From Hippasteria phrygiana (Eukaryota; Echinodermata; Asteroidea; Valvatida; Goniasteridae), in NCBI GenBank assembly GCA_037893225.1, contig JAZGUH010000105.1:310001-374000 (forward strand): a stretch of 64,000 bases of DNA, given 5' to 3'. This document shows, piece by piece, positions 46,701 through 60,100 of this stretch. Positions within the stretch are counted from its first letter, which is position 1. The number at the start of each line of letters is the position of its first letter. Both the position numbers and the translations under genes were made by a program. Under the pieces are notes generated by a model. It was not told where the DNA came from and did no database searches. It saw only the letters and a list, made by a program, of their open reading frames with translations.

Positions 46701-49700
46701 TGAAAATAAAAAATTCCATGTTTTTCTATGTGGAATTTGGTTGGACCCGATTGCCTGAAAATTGTCCTGTGTGACATGGCCCTTAGAGTGAGAGTGCTTG
46801 TGTTCGGGTTAGAATGTGAGAGTAAGAGATAGAGAGACAGAGGTTTTAAGGGTGCGGGTTTTAAGGGTGCGGGTTTTAAGGGTGCGGGTTTTAGGGGTGC
46901 GGGTTTTAGGTGTGCGGGTTTTAGGGGTGCGGGTTTTAGGGGTGCGGGTTTTAGGGGTGCGGGTTTTAGGGGTGCGGGTTTTAGGGGTGCGGGTTTTAGG
47001 GGTGCGGGTTTTAGGGGTGCGGGTTTTAGGGGTGCGGGTTTTAGGGGTGCGGGTTTTAGGGGTGCGGGTTTTAGGGGTGCGGGTTTTAGGGGTGCGGGTT
47101 TTAGGGTGCGGGTTTTAAGGGTGCGGGTTTTAAGGGTGCGGGTTTTAAGGGTGCGGGTTTTAAGGGTGAGGGTTTTAAAAGTGCGGGTTTTAAGAGTGCG
47201 GGTTTTAAGAGTGCGGGTTTTAAGAGTGCTAGAGTTAGGGCCTTGTTACACACTGCAATTTTAACAAGCAATTTGTGGGCAAGTAACAGCGCTGCAGCCG
47301 AAAAGAAATTCTTCAAGTGCAATAAAGACATTTTTCTTCTTAAGACAATTTTGTGAAAATAAATAATTCCATGTTTTTCTATGTGGAATTTGGTTGGACC
47401 CGATTGCCTGAAAATTGTCCTGTGTGACATGGCCCTTAGAGTGAGAGTGCTTGTGTTCGGGTTAGAATGTGAGAGTAAGAGATAGAGAGACAGAGGTTTT
47501 AAGGGTGCGGGTTTTAAGGGTGCGGGTTTTAGGGGTGCGGGTTTTAGGGGTGCGGGTTTTAGGGGTGCGGGTTTTAGGGGTGCGGGTTTTAGGGGTGCGG
47601 GTTTTAGGGGTGCGGGTTTTAGGGGTGCGGGTTTTAGGGGTGCGGGTTTTAAGTTAGGGCCTTGTTACACAATGCAATTTTAACAAGCAATTTGTGGGCA
47701 AGTAACAGCGCTGCAGCCGAAAAGAAATTCTTCAAGTGCAATAAAGACATTTTTCTTCTTAAGACAATTTTGTGAAAATAAAAAATTCCATGTTTTTCTA
47801 TGTGGAATTTGGTTGGACCCGATTGCCTGAAAATTGTCCTGTGTGACATGGCCCTTAGAGTGAGAGTGCTTGTGTTCGGGTTAGAATGTGAGAGTAAGAG
47901 ATAGAGAGACAGGGATAGATAGAGTGTTAGACTTACTCGTCTACAAAACACCATAGGTCTGTTGTGCTGATCTAAGCCCACATCCTACAGCATGATTTCA
48001 TATGCTCTCTATCTCACTAGGCCTTTCAGTTCTGTCCAGGATAATCTTGTATGGCCTCGAGGTCTTGAACAGCCAGGAGCCGGAGGTTTATCTCTCCTGG
48101 AGTTGATGGAAAAATAGAGTAAGCGAGTTAGGGGTGTTCAAATTAGTTGTTAAGAGTTAAGGGTTTGAGTGCAAGTGTTAGGGTTAACGTTCAAGTTAGA
48201 GTGCAGGTTTTAAGGGTGCGGGTTTTAAGGGTGCGGGTTTTAAGGGTGCGGGTTTTAAGGGTGAGGGTTTTAAAAGTGCGGGTTTTAAGAGTGCGGGTTT
48301 TAAGAGTGCGGGTTTTAAGAGTGCTAGAGTTAGGGCCTTGTTACACACTGCAATTTTAACAAGCAATTTGTGGGCAAGTAACAGCGCTGCAGCCGAAAAG
48401 AAATTCTTCAAGTGCAATAAAGAAATTTTTCTTCTTAAGACAATTTTGTGAAAATAAAAAATTCCATGTTTTTCTATGTGGAATTTGGTTGGACCCGATT
48501 GCCTGAAAATTGTCCTGTGTGACATGGCCCTTAGAGTGAGAGTGCTTGTGTTCGGGTTAGAATGTGAGAGTAAGAGATAGAGAGACAGAGGTTTTAAGGG
48601 TGCGGGTTTTAAGGGTGCGGGTTTTAGGGGTGCGGGTTTTAGGGGTGCGGGTTTTAGGGGTGCGGGTTTTAGGGGTGCGGGTTTTAGGGGTGCGGGTTTT
48701 AGGGGTGCGGGTTTTAGGGGTGCGGGTTTTAAGGGTGCAGGTTTTAAGGGTGCGGGTTTTAAGTTAGGGCCTTGTTACACAATGCAATTTTAACAAGCAA
48801 TTTGTGGGCAAGTAACAGCGCTGCAGCCGAAAAGAAATTCTTCAAGTGCAATAAAGACATTTTTCTTCTTAAGACAATTTTGTGAAAATAAAAAATTCCA
48901 TGTTTTTCTATGTGGAATTTGGTTGGACCCGATTGCCTGAAAATTGTCCTGTGTGACATGGCCCTTAGAGTGAGAGTGCTTGTGTTCGGGTTAGAATGTG
49001 AGAGTAAGAGATAGAGAGACAGAGGTTTTAGGGGTGCGGGTTTTAGGGGTGCGGGTTTTAGGGGTGCGGGTTTTAGGGGTGCGGGTTTTAGGGGTGCGGG
49101 TTTTAGGGGTGCGGGTTTTAGGGGTGCGGGTTTTAGGGGTGCGGGTTTTAAGTTAGGGCCTTGTTACACAATGCAATTTTAACAAGCAATTTGTGGGCAA
49201 GTAACAGCGCTGCAGCCGAAAAGAAATTCTTCAAGTGCAATAAAGACATTTTTCTTCTTGAGACAATTTGGTGAAAATACAAAATTCCATGTTTTTCTAT
49301 GTGGAATTTGGTTGGACCCGATTGCCTGAAAATTGTCCTGTGTGACATGGCCCTTAGAGTGAGAGTGCTTGTGTTCGGGTTAGAATGTGAGAGTAAGAGA
49401 TAGAGAGACAGAGGTTTTAAGGGTGCGGGTTTTAAGGGTGCGGGTTTTAGGGGTGCGGGTTTTAGGGGTGCGGGTTTTAGGGGTGCGGGTTTTAGGGGTG
49501 CGGGTTTTAGGGGTGCGGGTTTTAGGGGTGCGGGTTTTAGGGGTGCGGGTTTTAGGGTGCGGTTTTTAAGGGTGCGGGTTTTAAGGGTGAGGGTTTTAAA
49601 AGTGCGGGTTTTAAGAGTGCGGGTTTTAAGAGTGCGGGTTTTAAGAGTGCTAGAGTTAGGGCCTTGTTACACACTGCAATTTTAACAAGCAATTTGTGGG

Positions 49701-51350
49701 CAAGTAACAGCGCTGCAGCCGAAAAGAAATTCTTCAAGTGCAATAAAGACATTTTTCTTCTTAAGACAATTTTGTGAAAATAAATAATTCCATGTTTTTC
49801 TATGTGGAATTTGGTTGGACCCGATTGCCTGAAAATTGTCCTGTGTGACATGGCCCTTAGAGTGAGAGTGCTTGTGTTCGGGTTAGAATGTGAGAGTAAG
49901 AGATAGAGAGACAGAGGTTTTAAGGGTGCGGGTTTTAAGGGTGCGGGTTTTAGGGGTGCGGGTTTTAGGGGTGCGGGTTTTAGGGGTGCGGGTTTTAGGG
50001 GTGCGGGTTTTAGGGGTGCGGGTTTTAGGGGTGCGGGTTTTAGGGGTGCGGGTTTTAGGGGTGCGGGTTTTAAGTTAGGGCCTTGTTACACAATGCAATT
50101 TTAACAAGCAATTTGTGGGCAAGTAACAGCGCTGCAGCCGAAAAGAAATTCTTCAAGTGCAATAAAGACATTTTTCTTCTTAAGACAATTTTGTGAAAAT
50201 AAAAAATTCCATGTTTTTCTATGTGGAATTTGGTTGGACCCGATTGCCTGAAAATTGTCCTGTGTGACATGGCCCTTAGAGTGAGAGTGCTTGTGTTCGG
50301 GTTAGAATGTGAGAGTAAGAGATAGAGAGACAGGGATAGATAGAGTGTTAGACTTACTCGTCTACAAAACACCATAGGTCTGTTGTGCTGATCTAAGCCC
50401 ACATCCTACAGCATGATTTCATATGCTCTCTATCTCACTAGGCCTTTCAGTTCTGTCCAGGATAATCTTGTATGGCCTCGAGGTCTTGAACAGCCAGGAG
50501 CCGGAGGTTTATCTCTCCTGGAGTTGATGGAAAAATAGAGTAAGCGAGTTAGGGGTGTTCAAATTAGTTGTTAAGAGTTAAGGGTTTGAGTGCAAGTGTT
50601 AGGGTTAACGTTCAAGTTAGAGTGCAGGTTTTAAGGGTGCGGGTTTTAAGGGTGCGGGTTTTAAGGGTGCGGGTTTTAAGGGTGAGGGTTTTAAAAGTGC
50701 GGGTTTTAAGAGTGCGGGTTTTAAGAGTGCTAGAGTTAGGGCCTTGTTACACACTGCAATTTTAACAAGCAATTTGTGGGCAAGTAACAGCGCTGCAGCC
50801 GAAAAGAAATTCTTCAAGTGCAATAAAGAAATTTTTCTTCTTAAGACAATTTTGTGAAAATAAAAAATTCCATGTTTTTCTATGTGGAATTTGGTTGGAC
50901 CCGATTGCCTGAAAATTGTCCTGTGTGACATGGCCCTTAGAGTGAGAGTGCTTGTGTTCGGGTTAGAATGTGAGAGTAAGAGATAGAGAGACAGAGGTTT
51001 TAAGGGTGCGGGTTTTAAGGGTGCGGGTTTTAGGGGTGCGGGTTTTAGGGGTGCGGGTTTTAGGGGTGCGGGTTTTAGGGGTGCGGGTTTTAAGGGTGCA
51101 GGTTTTAAGGGTGCGGGTTTTAAGTTAGGGCCTTGTTACACAATGCAATTTTAACAAGCAATTTGTGGGCAAGTAACAGCGCTGCAGCCGAAAAGAAATT
51201 CTTCAAGTGCAATAAAGACATTTTTCTTCTTAAGACAATTTTGTGAAAATAAAACATTCCATGTTTTTCTATGTGGAATTTGGTTGGACCCGATTGCCTG
51301 AAAATTGTCCTGTGTGACATGGCCCTTAGAGTGAGAGTGCTTGTGTTCGG
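43779..51350. repeat. Interspersed duplications, offsets 5,608 bp and about 3,975-4,050 bp
   Basis: 43779-45717 corresponds to 49387-51325 at 5,608 bp (15 bp less across one array), including a shared unit reading GTGCGGTTTTTAAGG at about 43966 and 49559. Separately, 48196-49500 corresponds to 52246-53475 at 4,050 then 3,975 bp. Shared marks are AAAGAAATTTTT in one B and CTTCTTGAGACA in another. The two sets interleave, so they record separate exchanges. Confidence 0.8.
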
Positions 51351-54300
51351 GTTAGAATGTGAGAGTAAGAGATAGAGAGACAGAGGTTTTAAGGGTGCGG
51401 GTTTTAAGGGTGCGGGTTTTAAGGGTGCGGGTTTTAAGGGTGCGGGTTTTAGGGGTGCGGGTTTTAGGGGTGCGGGTTTTAGGGGTGCGGGTTTTAGGGG
51501 TGTGGGTTTTAGGGGTGCGGGTTTTAGGGGTGCGGGTTTTAGGGGTGCGGGTTTTAGGGGTGCGGGTTTTAGGGGTGCGGGTTTTAGGGGTGCGGGTTTT
51601 AGGGGTGCGGGTTTTAGGGGTGCGGGTTTTAGGGGTGCGGGTTTTAGGGGTGCGGGTTTTAGGGGTGCGGGTTTTAAGAGTGCGGGTTTTAAGAGTGCTA
51701 GAGTTAGGGCCTTGTTACACACTGCAATTTTAACAAGCAATTTGTGGGCAAGTAACAGCGCTGCAGCCGAAAAGAAATTCTTCAAGTGCAATAAAGACAT
51801 TTTTCTTCTTAAGACAATTTTGTGAAAATAAATAATTCCATGTTTTTCTATGTGGAATTTGGTTGGACCCGATTGCCTGAAAATTGTCCTGTGTGACATG
51901 GCCCTTAGAGTGAGAGTGCTTGTGTTCGGGTTAGAATGTGAGAGTAAGAGATAGAGAGACAGGGATAGATAGAGTGTTAGACTTACTCGTCTACAAAACA
52001 CCATAGGTCTGTTGTGCTGATCTAAGCCCACATCCTACAGCATGATTTCATATGCTCTCTATCTCACTAGGCCTTTCAGTTCTGTCCAGGATAATCTTGT
52101 ATGGCCTCGAGGTCTTGAACAGCCAGGAGCCGGAGGTTTATCTCTCCTGGAGTTGATGGAAAAATAGAGTAAGCGAGTTAGGGGTGTTCAAATTAGTTGT
52201 TAAGAGTTAAGGGTTTGAGTGCAAGTGTTAGGGTTAACGTTCAAGTTAGAGTGCAGGTTTTAAGGGTGCGGGTTTTAAGGGTGCGGGTTTTAAGGGTGCG
52301 GGTTTTAAGGGTGAGGGTTTTAAAAGTGCGGGTTTTAAGAGTGCGGGTTTTAAGAGTGCGGGTTTTAAGAGTGCTAGAGTTAGGGCCTTGTTACACACTG
52401 CAATTTTAACAAGCAATTTGTGGGCAAGTAACAGCGCTGCAGCCGAAAAGAAATTCTTCAAGTGCAATAAAGAAATTTTTCTTCTTAAGACAATTTTGTG
52501 AAAATAAAAAATTCCATGTTTTTCTATGTGGAATTTGGTTGGACCCGATTGCCTGAAAATTGTCCTGTGTGACATGGCCCTTAGAGTGAGAGTGCTTGTG
52601 TTCGGGTTAGAATGTGAGAGTAAGAGATAGAGAGACAGAGGTTTTAAGGGTGCGGGTTTTAAGGGTGCGGGTTTTAGGGGTGCGGGTTTTAGGGGTGCGG
52701 GTTTTAGGGGTGCGGGTTTTAGGGGTGCGGGTTTTAAGTTAGGGCCTTGTTACACAATGCAATTTTAACAAGCAATTTGTGGGCAAGTAACAGCGCTGCA
52801 GCCGAAAAGAAATTCTTCAAGTGCAATAAAGACATTTTTCTTCTTAAGACAATTTTGAGAAAAAAAAAAATTCCATGTTTTTCTATGTGGAATTTGGTTG
52901 GACCCGATTGCCTGAAAATTGTCCTGTGTGACATGGCCCTTAGAGTGAGAGTGCTTGTGTTCGGGTTAGAATGTGAGAGTAAGAGATAGAGAGACAGAGG
53001 TTTTAGGGGTGCGGGTTTTAGGGGTGCGGGTTTTAGGGGTGCGGGTTTTAGGGGTGCGGGTTTTAGGGGTGCGGGTTTTAGGGGTGCGGGTTTTAGGGGT
53101 GCGGGTTTTAGGGGTGCGGGTTTTAAGTTAGGGCCTTGTTACACAATGCAATTTTAACAAGCAATTTGTGGGCAAGTAACAGCGCTGCAGCCGAAAAGAA
53201 ATTCTTCAAGTGCAATAAAGACATTTTTCTTCTTGAGACAATTTGGTGAAAATACAAAATTCCATGTTTTTCTATGTGGAATTTGGTTGGACCCGATTGC
53301 CTGAAAATTGTCCTGTGTGACATGGCCCTTAGAGTGAGAGTGCTTGTGTTCGGGTTAGAATGTGAGAGTAAGAGATAGAGAGACAGAGGTTTTAAGGGTG
53401 CGGGTTTTAAGGGTGCGGGTTTTAGGGGTGCGGGTTTTAGGGGTGCGGGTTTTAGGGGTGCGGGTTTTAGGGGTGCGGGTTTTAGGGGTGCGGGTTTTAG
53501 GGGTGCGGGTTTTAGGGGTGCGGGTTTTAGGGGTGCGGGTTTTAGGGGTGCGGGTTTTAGGGGTGCGGGTTTTAGGGTGCGGGTTTTAAGTGTGCGGGTT
53601 TTAAGGGTGCGGGTTTTAAGGGTGCGGGTTTTAAGGGTGCGGGTTTTAAGGGTGAGGGTTTTAAAAGTGCGGGTTTTAAGAGTGCGGGTTTTAAGAGTGC
53701 GGGTTTTAAGAGTGTTAGAGTTAGGGCCTTGTTACACACTGCAATTTTAACAAGCAATTTGTGGGCAAGTAACAGCGCTGCAGCCGAAAAAAAATTCTTC
53801 AAGTGCAATAAAGACATTTTTCTTCTCAAGACAATTTTGTGAAAATAAATAATTCCATGTTTTTCTATGTGGAATTTGGTTGGACCCGATTGCCTGAAAA
53901 TTGTCCTGTGTGACATGGCCCTGAGAGTGAGAGTGCTTGTGTTCGGGTTAGAATGTGAGAGTAAGAGATAGAGAGACAGAGGTTTTAAGGGTGCGGGTTT
54001 TAAGGGTGCGGGTTTTAGGGGTGCGGGTTTTAGGGGTGCGGGTTTTAGGGGTGCGGGTTTTAGGGGTGCGGGTTTTAGGGGTGCGGGTTTTAGGGGTGCG
54101 GGTTTTAGGGGTGCGGGTTTTAGGGGTGCGGGTTTTAGGGGTGCGGGTTTTAGGGGTGCGGGTTTTAGGGGTGCGGGTTTTAGGGGTGCGGGTTTTAAGG
54201 GTGCGGGTTTTAGGGGTGCGGGTTTTAAGGGTGCGGGTTTTAAGTTAGGGCCTTGTTACACAATGCAATTTTAACAAGCAATTTGTGGGCAAGTAACAGC

Positions 54301-57181
54301 GCTGCAGCCGAAAAGAAATTCTTCAAGTGCAATAAAGACATTTTTCTTCTAAAGACAATTTTGTGAAAATAAAAAATTCCATGTTTTTCTATGTGGAATT
54401 TGGTTGGACCCGATTGCCTGAAAATTGTCCTGTGTGACATGGCCCTTAGAGTGAGAGTGCTTGTGTTCGGGTTAGAATGTGAGAGTAAGAGATAGAGAGA
54501 CAGGGATAGATAGAGTGTTAGACTTACTCGTCTACAAAACACCATAGGTCTGTTGTGCTGATCTAAGCCCACATCCTACAGCATGATTTCATATGCTCTC
54601 TATCTCACTAGGCCTTTCAGTTCTGTCCAGGATAATCTTGTATGGCCTCGAGGTCTTGAACAGCCAGGAGCCGGAGGTTTATCTCTCCTGGAGTTGATGG
54701 AAAAATAGAGTAAGCGAGTTAGGGGTGTTCAAATTAGTTGTTAAGAGTTAAGGGTTTGAGTGCAAGTGTTAGGGTTAACGTTCAAGTTAGAGTGCAGGTT
54801 TTAAGGGTGCGGGTTTTAAGGGTGCGGGTTTTAAGGGTGCGGGTTTTAAGGGTGCGGGTTTTAAGGGTGAGGGTTTTAAAAGTGCGGGTTTTAAGAGTGC
54901 GGGTTTTAAGAGTGCGGGTTTTAAGAGTGCTAGAGTTAGGGCCTTGTTACACACTGCAATTTTAACAAGCAATTTGTGGGCAAGTAACAGCGCTGCAGCC
55001 GAAAAGAAATTCTTCAAGTGCAATAAAGAAATTTTTCTTCTTAAGACAATTTTGTGAAAATAAAAAATTCCATGTTTTTCTATGTGGAATTTGGTTGGAC
55101 CCGATTGCCTGAAAATTGTCCTGTGTGACATGGCCCTTAGAGTGAGAGTGCTTGTGTTCGGGTTAGAATGTGAGAGTAAGAGATAGAGAGACAGGGATAG
55201 ATAGAGTGTTAGACTTACTCGTCTACAAAACACCATAGGTCTGTTGTGCTGATCTAAGCCCGCATCCTACAGCATGATTTCATATGCTCTCTATCTCACT
55301 AGGCCTTTCAGTTCTGTCCAGGATAATCTTGTATGGCCTCGAGGTCTTGAACAGCCAGGAGCCGGAGGTTTATCTCTCCTGGAGTTGATGGAAAAATAGA
55401 GTAAGCGAGTTAGGGGTGTTCAAATTAGTTGTTAAGAGTTAAGGGTTTGAGTGCAAGTGTTAGGGTTAACGTTCAAGTTAGAGTGCAGGTTTTAAGGGTG
55501 CGGGTTTTAAGGGTGCGGGTTTTAAGGGTGCGGGTTTTAAGGGTGAGGGTTTTAAAAGTGCGGGTTTTAAGAGTGCGGGTTTTAAGAGTGCTAGAGTTAG
55601 GGCCTTGTTACACACTGCAATTTTAACAAGCAATTTGTGGGCAAGTAACAGCGCTGCAGCCGAAAAGAAATTCTTCAAGTGCAATAAAGACATTTTTCTT
55701 CTTAAGACAATTTTGTGAAAATAAAAAATTCCATGTTTTTCTATGTGGAATTTGGTTGGACCCGATTGCCTGAAAATTGTCCTGTGTGACATGGCCCTTA
55801 GAGTGAGAGTGCTTGTGTTCGGGTTAGAATGTGAGAGTAAGAGATAGAGAGACAGAGGTTTTAAGGGTGCGGGTTTTAGGGGTGCGGGTTTTAGGGGTGC
55901 GGGTTTTAGGGGTGCGGGTTTTAGGGGTGCGGGTTTTAGGGGTGCGGGTTTTAGGGGTGCGGGTTTTAGGGGTGCGGGTTTTAGGGGTGCGGGTTTTAGG
56001 GGTGCGGGTTTTAGGGGTGCGGGTTTTAAGGGTGCGGGTTTTAGGGGTGCGGGTTTTAGGGGTGCAGGTTTTAAGGGTGCGGGTTTTAAGGGTGCGGGTT
56101 TTAAGGGTGCGGGTTTTAAGGGTGCGGGTTTTAAGTTAGGGCCTTGTTACACAATGCAATTTTAACAAGCAATTTGTGGGCAAGTAACAGCGCTGCAGCC
56201 GAAAAGAAATTCTTCAAGTGCAATAAAGACATTTTTCTTCTTAAGACAATTTTGTGAAAATAAAAAATTCCATGTTTTTCTATGTGGAATTTGGTTGGAC
56301 CCGATTGCCTGAAAATTGTCCTGTGTGACATGGCCCTTAGAGTGAGAGTGCTTGTGTTCGGGTTAGAATGTGAGAGTAAGAGATAGAGAGACAGAGGTTT
56401 TAAGGGTGCGGGTTTTAAGGGTGCGGGTTTTAGGGGTGCGGGTTTTAGGGGTGCGGGTTTTAGGGGTGCGGGTTTTAGGGGTGCGGGTTTTTAGGGGTGC
56501 GGGTTTTAGGGGTGCGGGTTTTAGGGGTGCGGGTTTTAGGGGTGCGGGTTTTAGGGTGCGGGTTTTAAGGGTGCGGGTTTTAAGGGTGCGGGTTTTAAGG
56601 GTGAGGGTTTTAAAAGTGCGGGTTTTAAGAGTGCGGGTTTTAAGAGTGCGGGTTTTAAGAGTGCTAGAGTTAGGGCCTTGTTACACACTGCAATTTTAAC
56701 AAGCAATTTGTGGGCAAGTAACAGCGCTGCAGCCGAAAAGAAATTCTTCAAGTGCAATAAAGACATTTTTCTTCTTAAGACAATTTTGTGAAAATAAATA
56801 ATTCCATGTTTTTCTATGTGGAATTTGGTTGGACCCGATTGCCTGAAAATTGTCCTGTGTGACATGGCCCTTAGAGTGAGAGTGCTTGTGTTCGGGTTAG
56901 AATGTGAGAGTAAGAGATAGAGAGACAGAGGTTTTAAGGGTGCGGGTTTTAAGGGTGCGGGTTTTAGGGGTGCGGGTTTTAGGGGTGCGGGTTTTAGGGG
57001 TGCGGGTTTTAGGGGTGCGGGTTTTAGGGGTGCGGGTTTTAGGGGTGCGGGTTTTAGGGGTGCGGGTTTTAGGGGTGCGGGTTTTAGGGGTGCGGGTTTT
57101 AAGGGTGCGGGTTTTAGGGGTGCGGGTTTTAGGGGTGCGGGTTTTAGGGGTGCGGGTTTTAAGGGTGCGGGTTTTAAGTTA

Positions 57182-60100
57182 GGGCCTTGTTACACAATGC
57201 AATTTTAACAAGCAATTTGTGGGCAAGTAACAGCGCTGCAGCCGAAAAGAAATTCTTCAAGTGCAATAAAGACATTTTTCTTCTTAAGACAATTTGGTGA
57301 AAATACAAAATTCCATGTTTTTCTATGTGGAATTTGGTTGGACCCGATTGCCTGAAAATTGTCCTGTGTGACATGGCCCTTAGAGTGAGAGTGCTTGTGT
57401 TCGGGTTAGAATGTGAGAGTAAGAGATAGAGAGACAGGGATAGATAGAGTGTTAGACTTACTCGTCTACAAAACACCATAGGTCTGTTGTGCTGATCTAA
57501 GCCCACATCCTACAGCATGATTTCATATGCTCTCTATCTCACTAGGCCTTTCAGTTCTGTCCAGGATAATCTTGTATGGCCTCGAGGTCTTGAACAGCCA
57601 GGAGCCGGAGGTTTATCTCTCCTGGAGTTGATGGAAAAATAGAGTAAGCGAGTTAGGGGTGTTCAAATTAGTTGTTAAGAGTTAAGGGTTTGAGTGCAAG
57701 TGTTAGGGTTAACGTTCAAGTTAGAGTGCAGGTTTCAAGGGTGCGGGTTTTAAGGGTGCGGGTTTTAAGGGTGAGGGTTTTAAAAGTGCGGGTTTTAAGA
57801 GTGCGGGTTTTAAGAGTGCGGGACCCGATTGCCTGAAAATTGTCCTATGTGACATGGCCCTTAGAGTGAGAGTGCTTGTGTTCGGGTTAGAATGTGAGAG
57901 TAAGAGATAGAGAGACAGAGGTTTTAAGGGTGCGGGTTTTAGGGGTGCGGGTTTTAGGGGTGCGGGTTTTAGGGGTGCGGGTTTTAGGGGTGCGGGTTTT
58001 AGGGGTGCGGGTTTTAGGGGTGCGGGTTTTAGGGGTGCGGGTTTTAGGGGTGCGGGTTTTAGGGGTGCGGGTTTTAGGGGTGCGGGTTTTAGGGGTGCGG
58101 GTTTTAGGGGTGCGGGTTTTAGGGGTGCGGGTTTTAGGGGTGCGGGTTTTAGGGTGCGGGTTTTAAGGGTGCGGGTTTTAAGGGTGCGGGTTTTAAGGGT
58201 GCGGGTTTTAAGGGTGAGGGTTTTAAAAGTGCGGGTTTTAAGAGTGCGGGTTTGAAGAGTGCGGGTTTTAAGAGTGCGGGTTTTAAGAGTGCTAGAGTTA
58301 GGGCCTTGTTACACACTGCAATTTTAACAAGCAATTTGTGGGCAAGTAACAGCGCTGCAGCCGAAAAGAAATTCTTCAAGTGCAATAAAGACATTTTTCT
58401 TCTTAAGACAATTTTGTGAAAATAAATAATTCCATGTTTTTCTATGTGGAATTTGGTTGGACCCGATTGCCTGAAAATTGTCCTGTGTGACATGGCCCTG
58501 AGAGTGAGAGTGCTTGTGTTCGGGTTAGAATGTGAGAGTAAGAGATAGAGAGACAGAGGTTTTAAGGGTGCGGGTTTTAAGGGTGCGGGTTTTAGGGGTG
58601 CGGGTTTTAGGGGTGCGGGTTTTAGGGGTGCGGGTTTTAGGGGTGCGGGTTTTAGGGGTGCGGGTTTTAGGGGTGCGGGTTTTAGGGGTGCGGGTTTTAG
58701 GGGTGCGGGTTTTAAGGGTGCGGGTTTTAGGGGTGCGGGTTTTAGGGGTGCGGGTTTTAAGTTAGGGCCTTGTTACACAATGCAATTTTAACAAGCAATT
58801 TGTGGGCAAGTAACAGCGCTGCAGCCGAAAAGAAATTCTTCAAGTGCAATAAAGACATTTTTCTTCTTAAGACAATTTGGTGAAAATACAAAATTCCATG
58901 TTTTTCTATGTGGAATTTTGTTGGACCCGATTGCCTGAAAATTGTCCTGTGTGACATGGCCCTTAGAGTGAGAGTGCTTGTGTTCGGGTTAGAATGTGAG
59001 AGTAAGAGATAGAGAGACAGGGATAGATAGAGTGTTAGACTTACTCGTCTACAAAACACCATAGGTCTGTTGTGCTGATCTAAGCCCGCATCCTACAGCA
59101 TGATTTCATATGCTCTCTATCTCACTAGGCCTTTCAGTTCTGTCCAGGATAATCTTGTATGGCCTCGAGGTCTTGAACAGCCAGGAGCCGGAGGTTTATC
59201 TCTCCTGGAGTTGATGGAAAAATAGAGTAAGCGAGTTAGGGGTGTTCAAATTAGTTGTTAAGAGTTAAGGGTTTGAGTGCAAGTGTTAGGGTTAACGTTC
59301 AAGTTAGAGTGCAGGTTTTAAGGGTGCGGGTTTTAAGGGTGCGGGTTTTAAGGGTGAGGGTTTTAAAAGTGCGGGTTTTAAGAGTGCGGGTTTTAAGAGT
59401 GCGGGACCCGATTGCCTGAAAATTGTCCTATGTGACATGGCCCTTAGAGTGAGAGTGCTTGTGTTCGGGTTAGAATGTGAGAGTAAGAGATAGAGAGACA
59501 GAGGTTTTAAGGGTGCGGGTTTTAGGGGTGCGGGTTTTAGGGGTGCGGGTTTTAGGGGTGCGGGTTTTAGGGGTGCGGGTTTTAGGGGTGCGGGTTTTAG
59601 GGGTGCGGGTTTTAGGGGTGCGGGTTTTAGGGGTGCGGGTTTTAGGGGTGCGGGTTTTAGGGGTGCGGGTTTTAGGGGTGCGGGTTTTAGGGGTGCGGGT
59701 TTTAGGGGTGCGGGTTTTAGGGGTGCGGGTTTTAGGGGTGCGGGTTTTAGGGGTGCGGGTTTTAGGGTGCGGGTTTTAAGGGTGCAGGTTTTAAGGGTGC
59801 GGGTTTTAAGGGTGCGGGTTTTAAGGGTGAGGGTTTTAAGAGTGCGGGTTTTAAGAGTGCGGGTTTTAAGAGTGCGGGTTTTAAGAGTGCGGGTTTTAAG
59901 AGTGCTAGAGTTAGGGCCTTGTTACACACTGCAATTTTAACAAGCAATTTGTGGGCAAGTAACAGCGCTGCAGCCGAAAAGAAATTCTTCAAGTGCAATA
60001 AAGACATTTTTCTTCTTAAGACAATTTTGTGAAAATAAATAATTCCATGTTTTTCTATGTGGAATTTGGTTGGACCCGATTGCCTGAAAATTGTCCTGTG

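Noticed and set aside
42832..52031. Two ~300-codon minus-strand open frames (42832-43740 and 51120-52031) with LKPAP repeats
   Set aside because: They are B modules joined through repeat arrays whose length is a multiple of three. No conserved domain, and they are open because of repeat periodicity.
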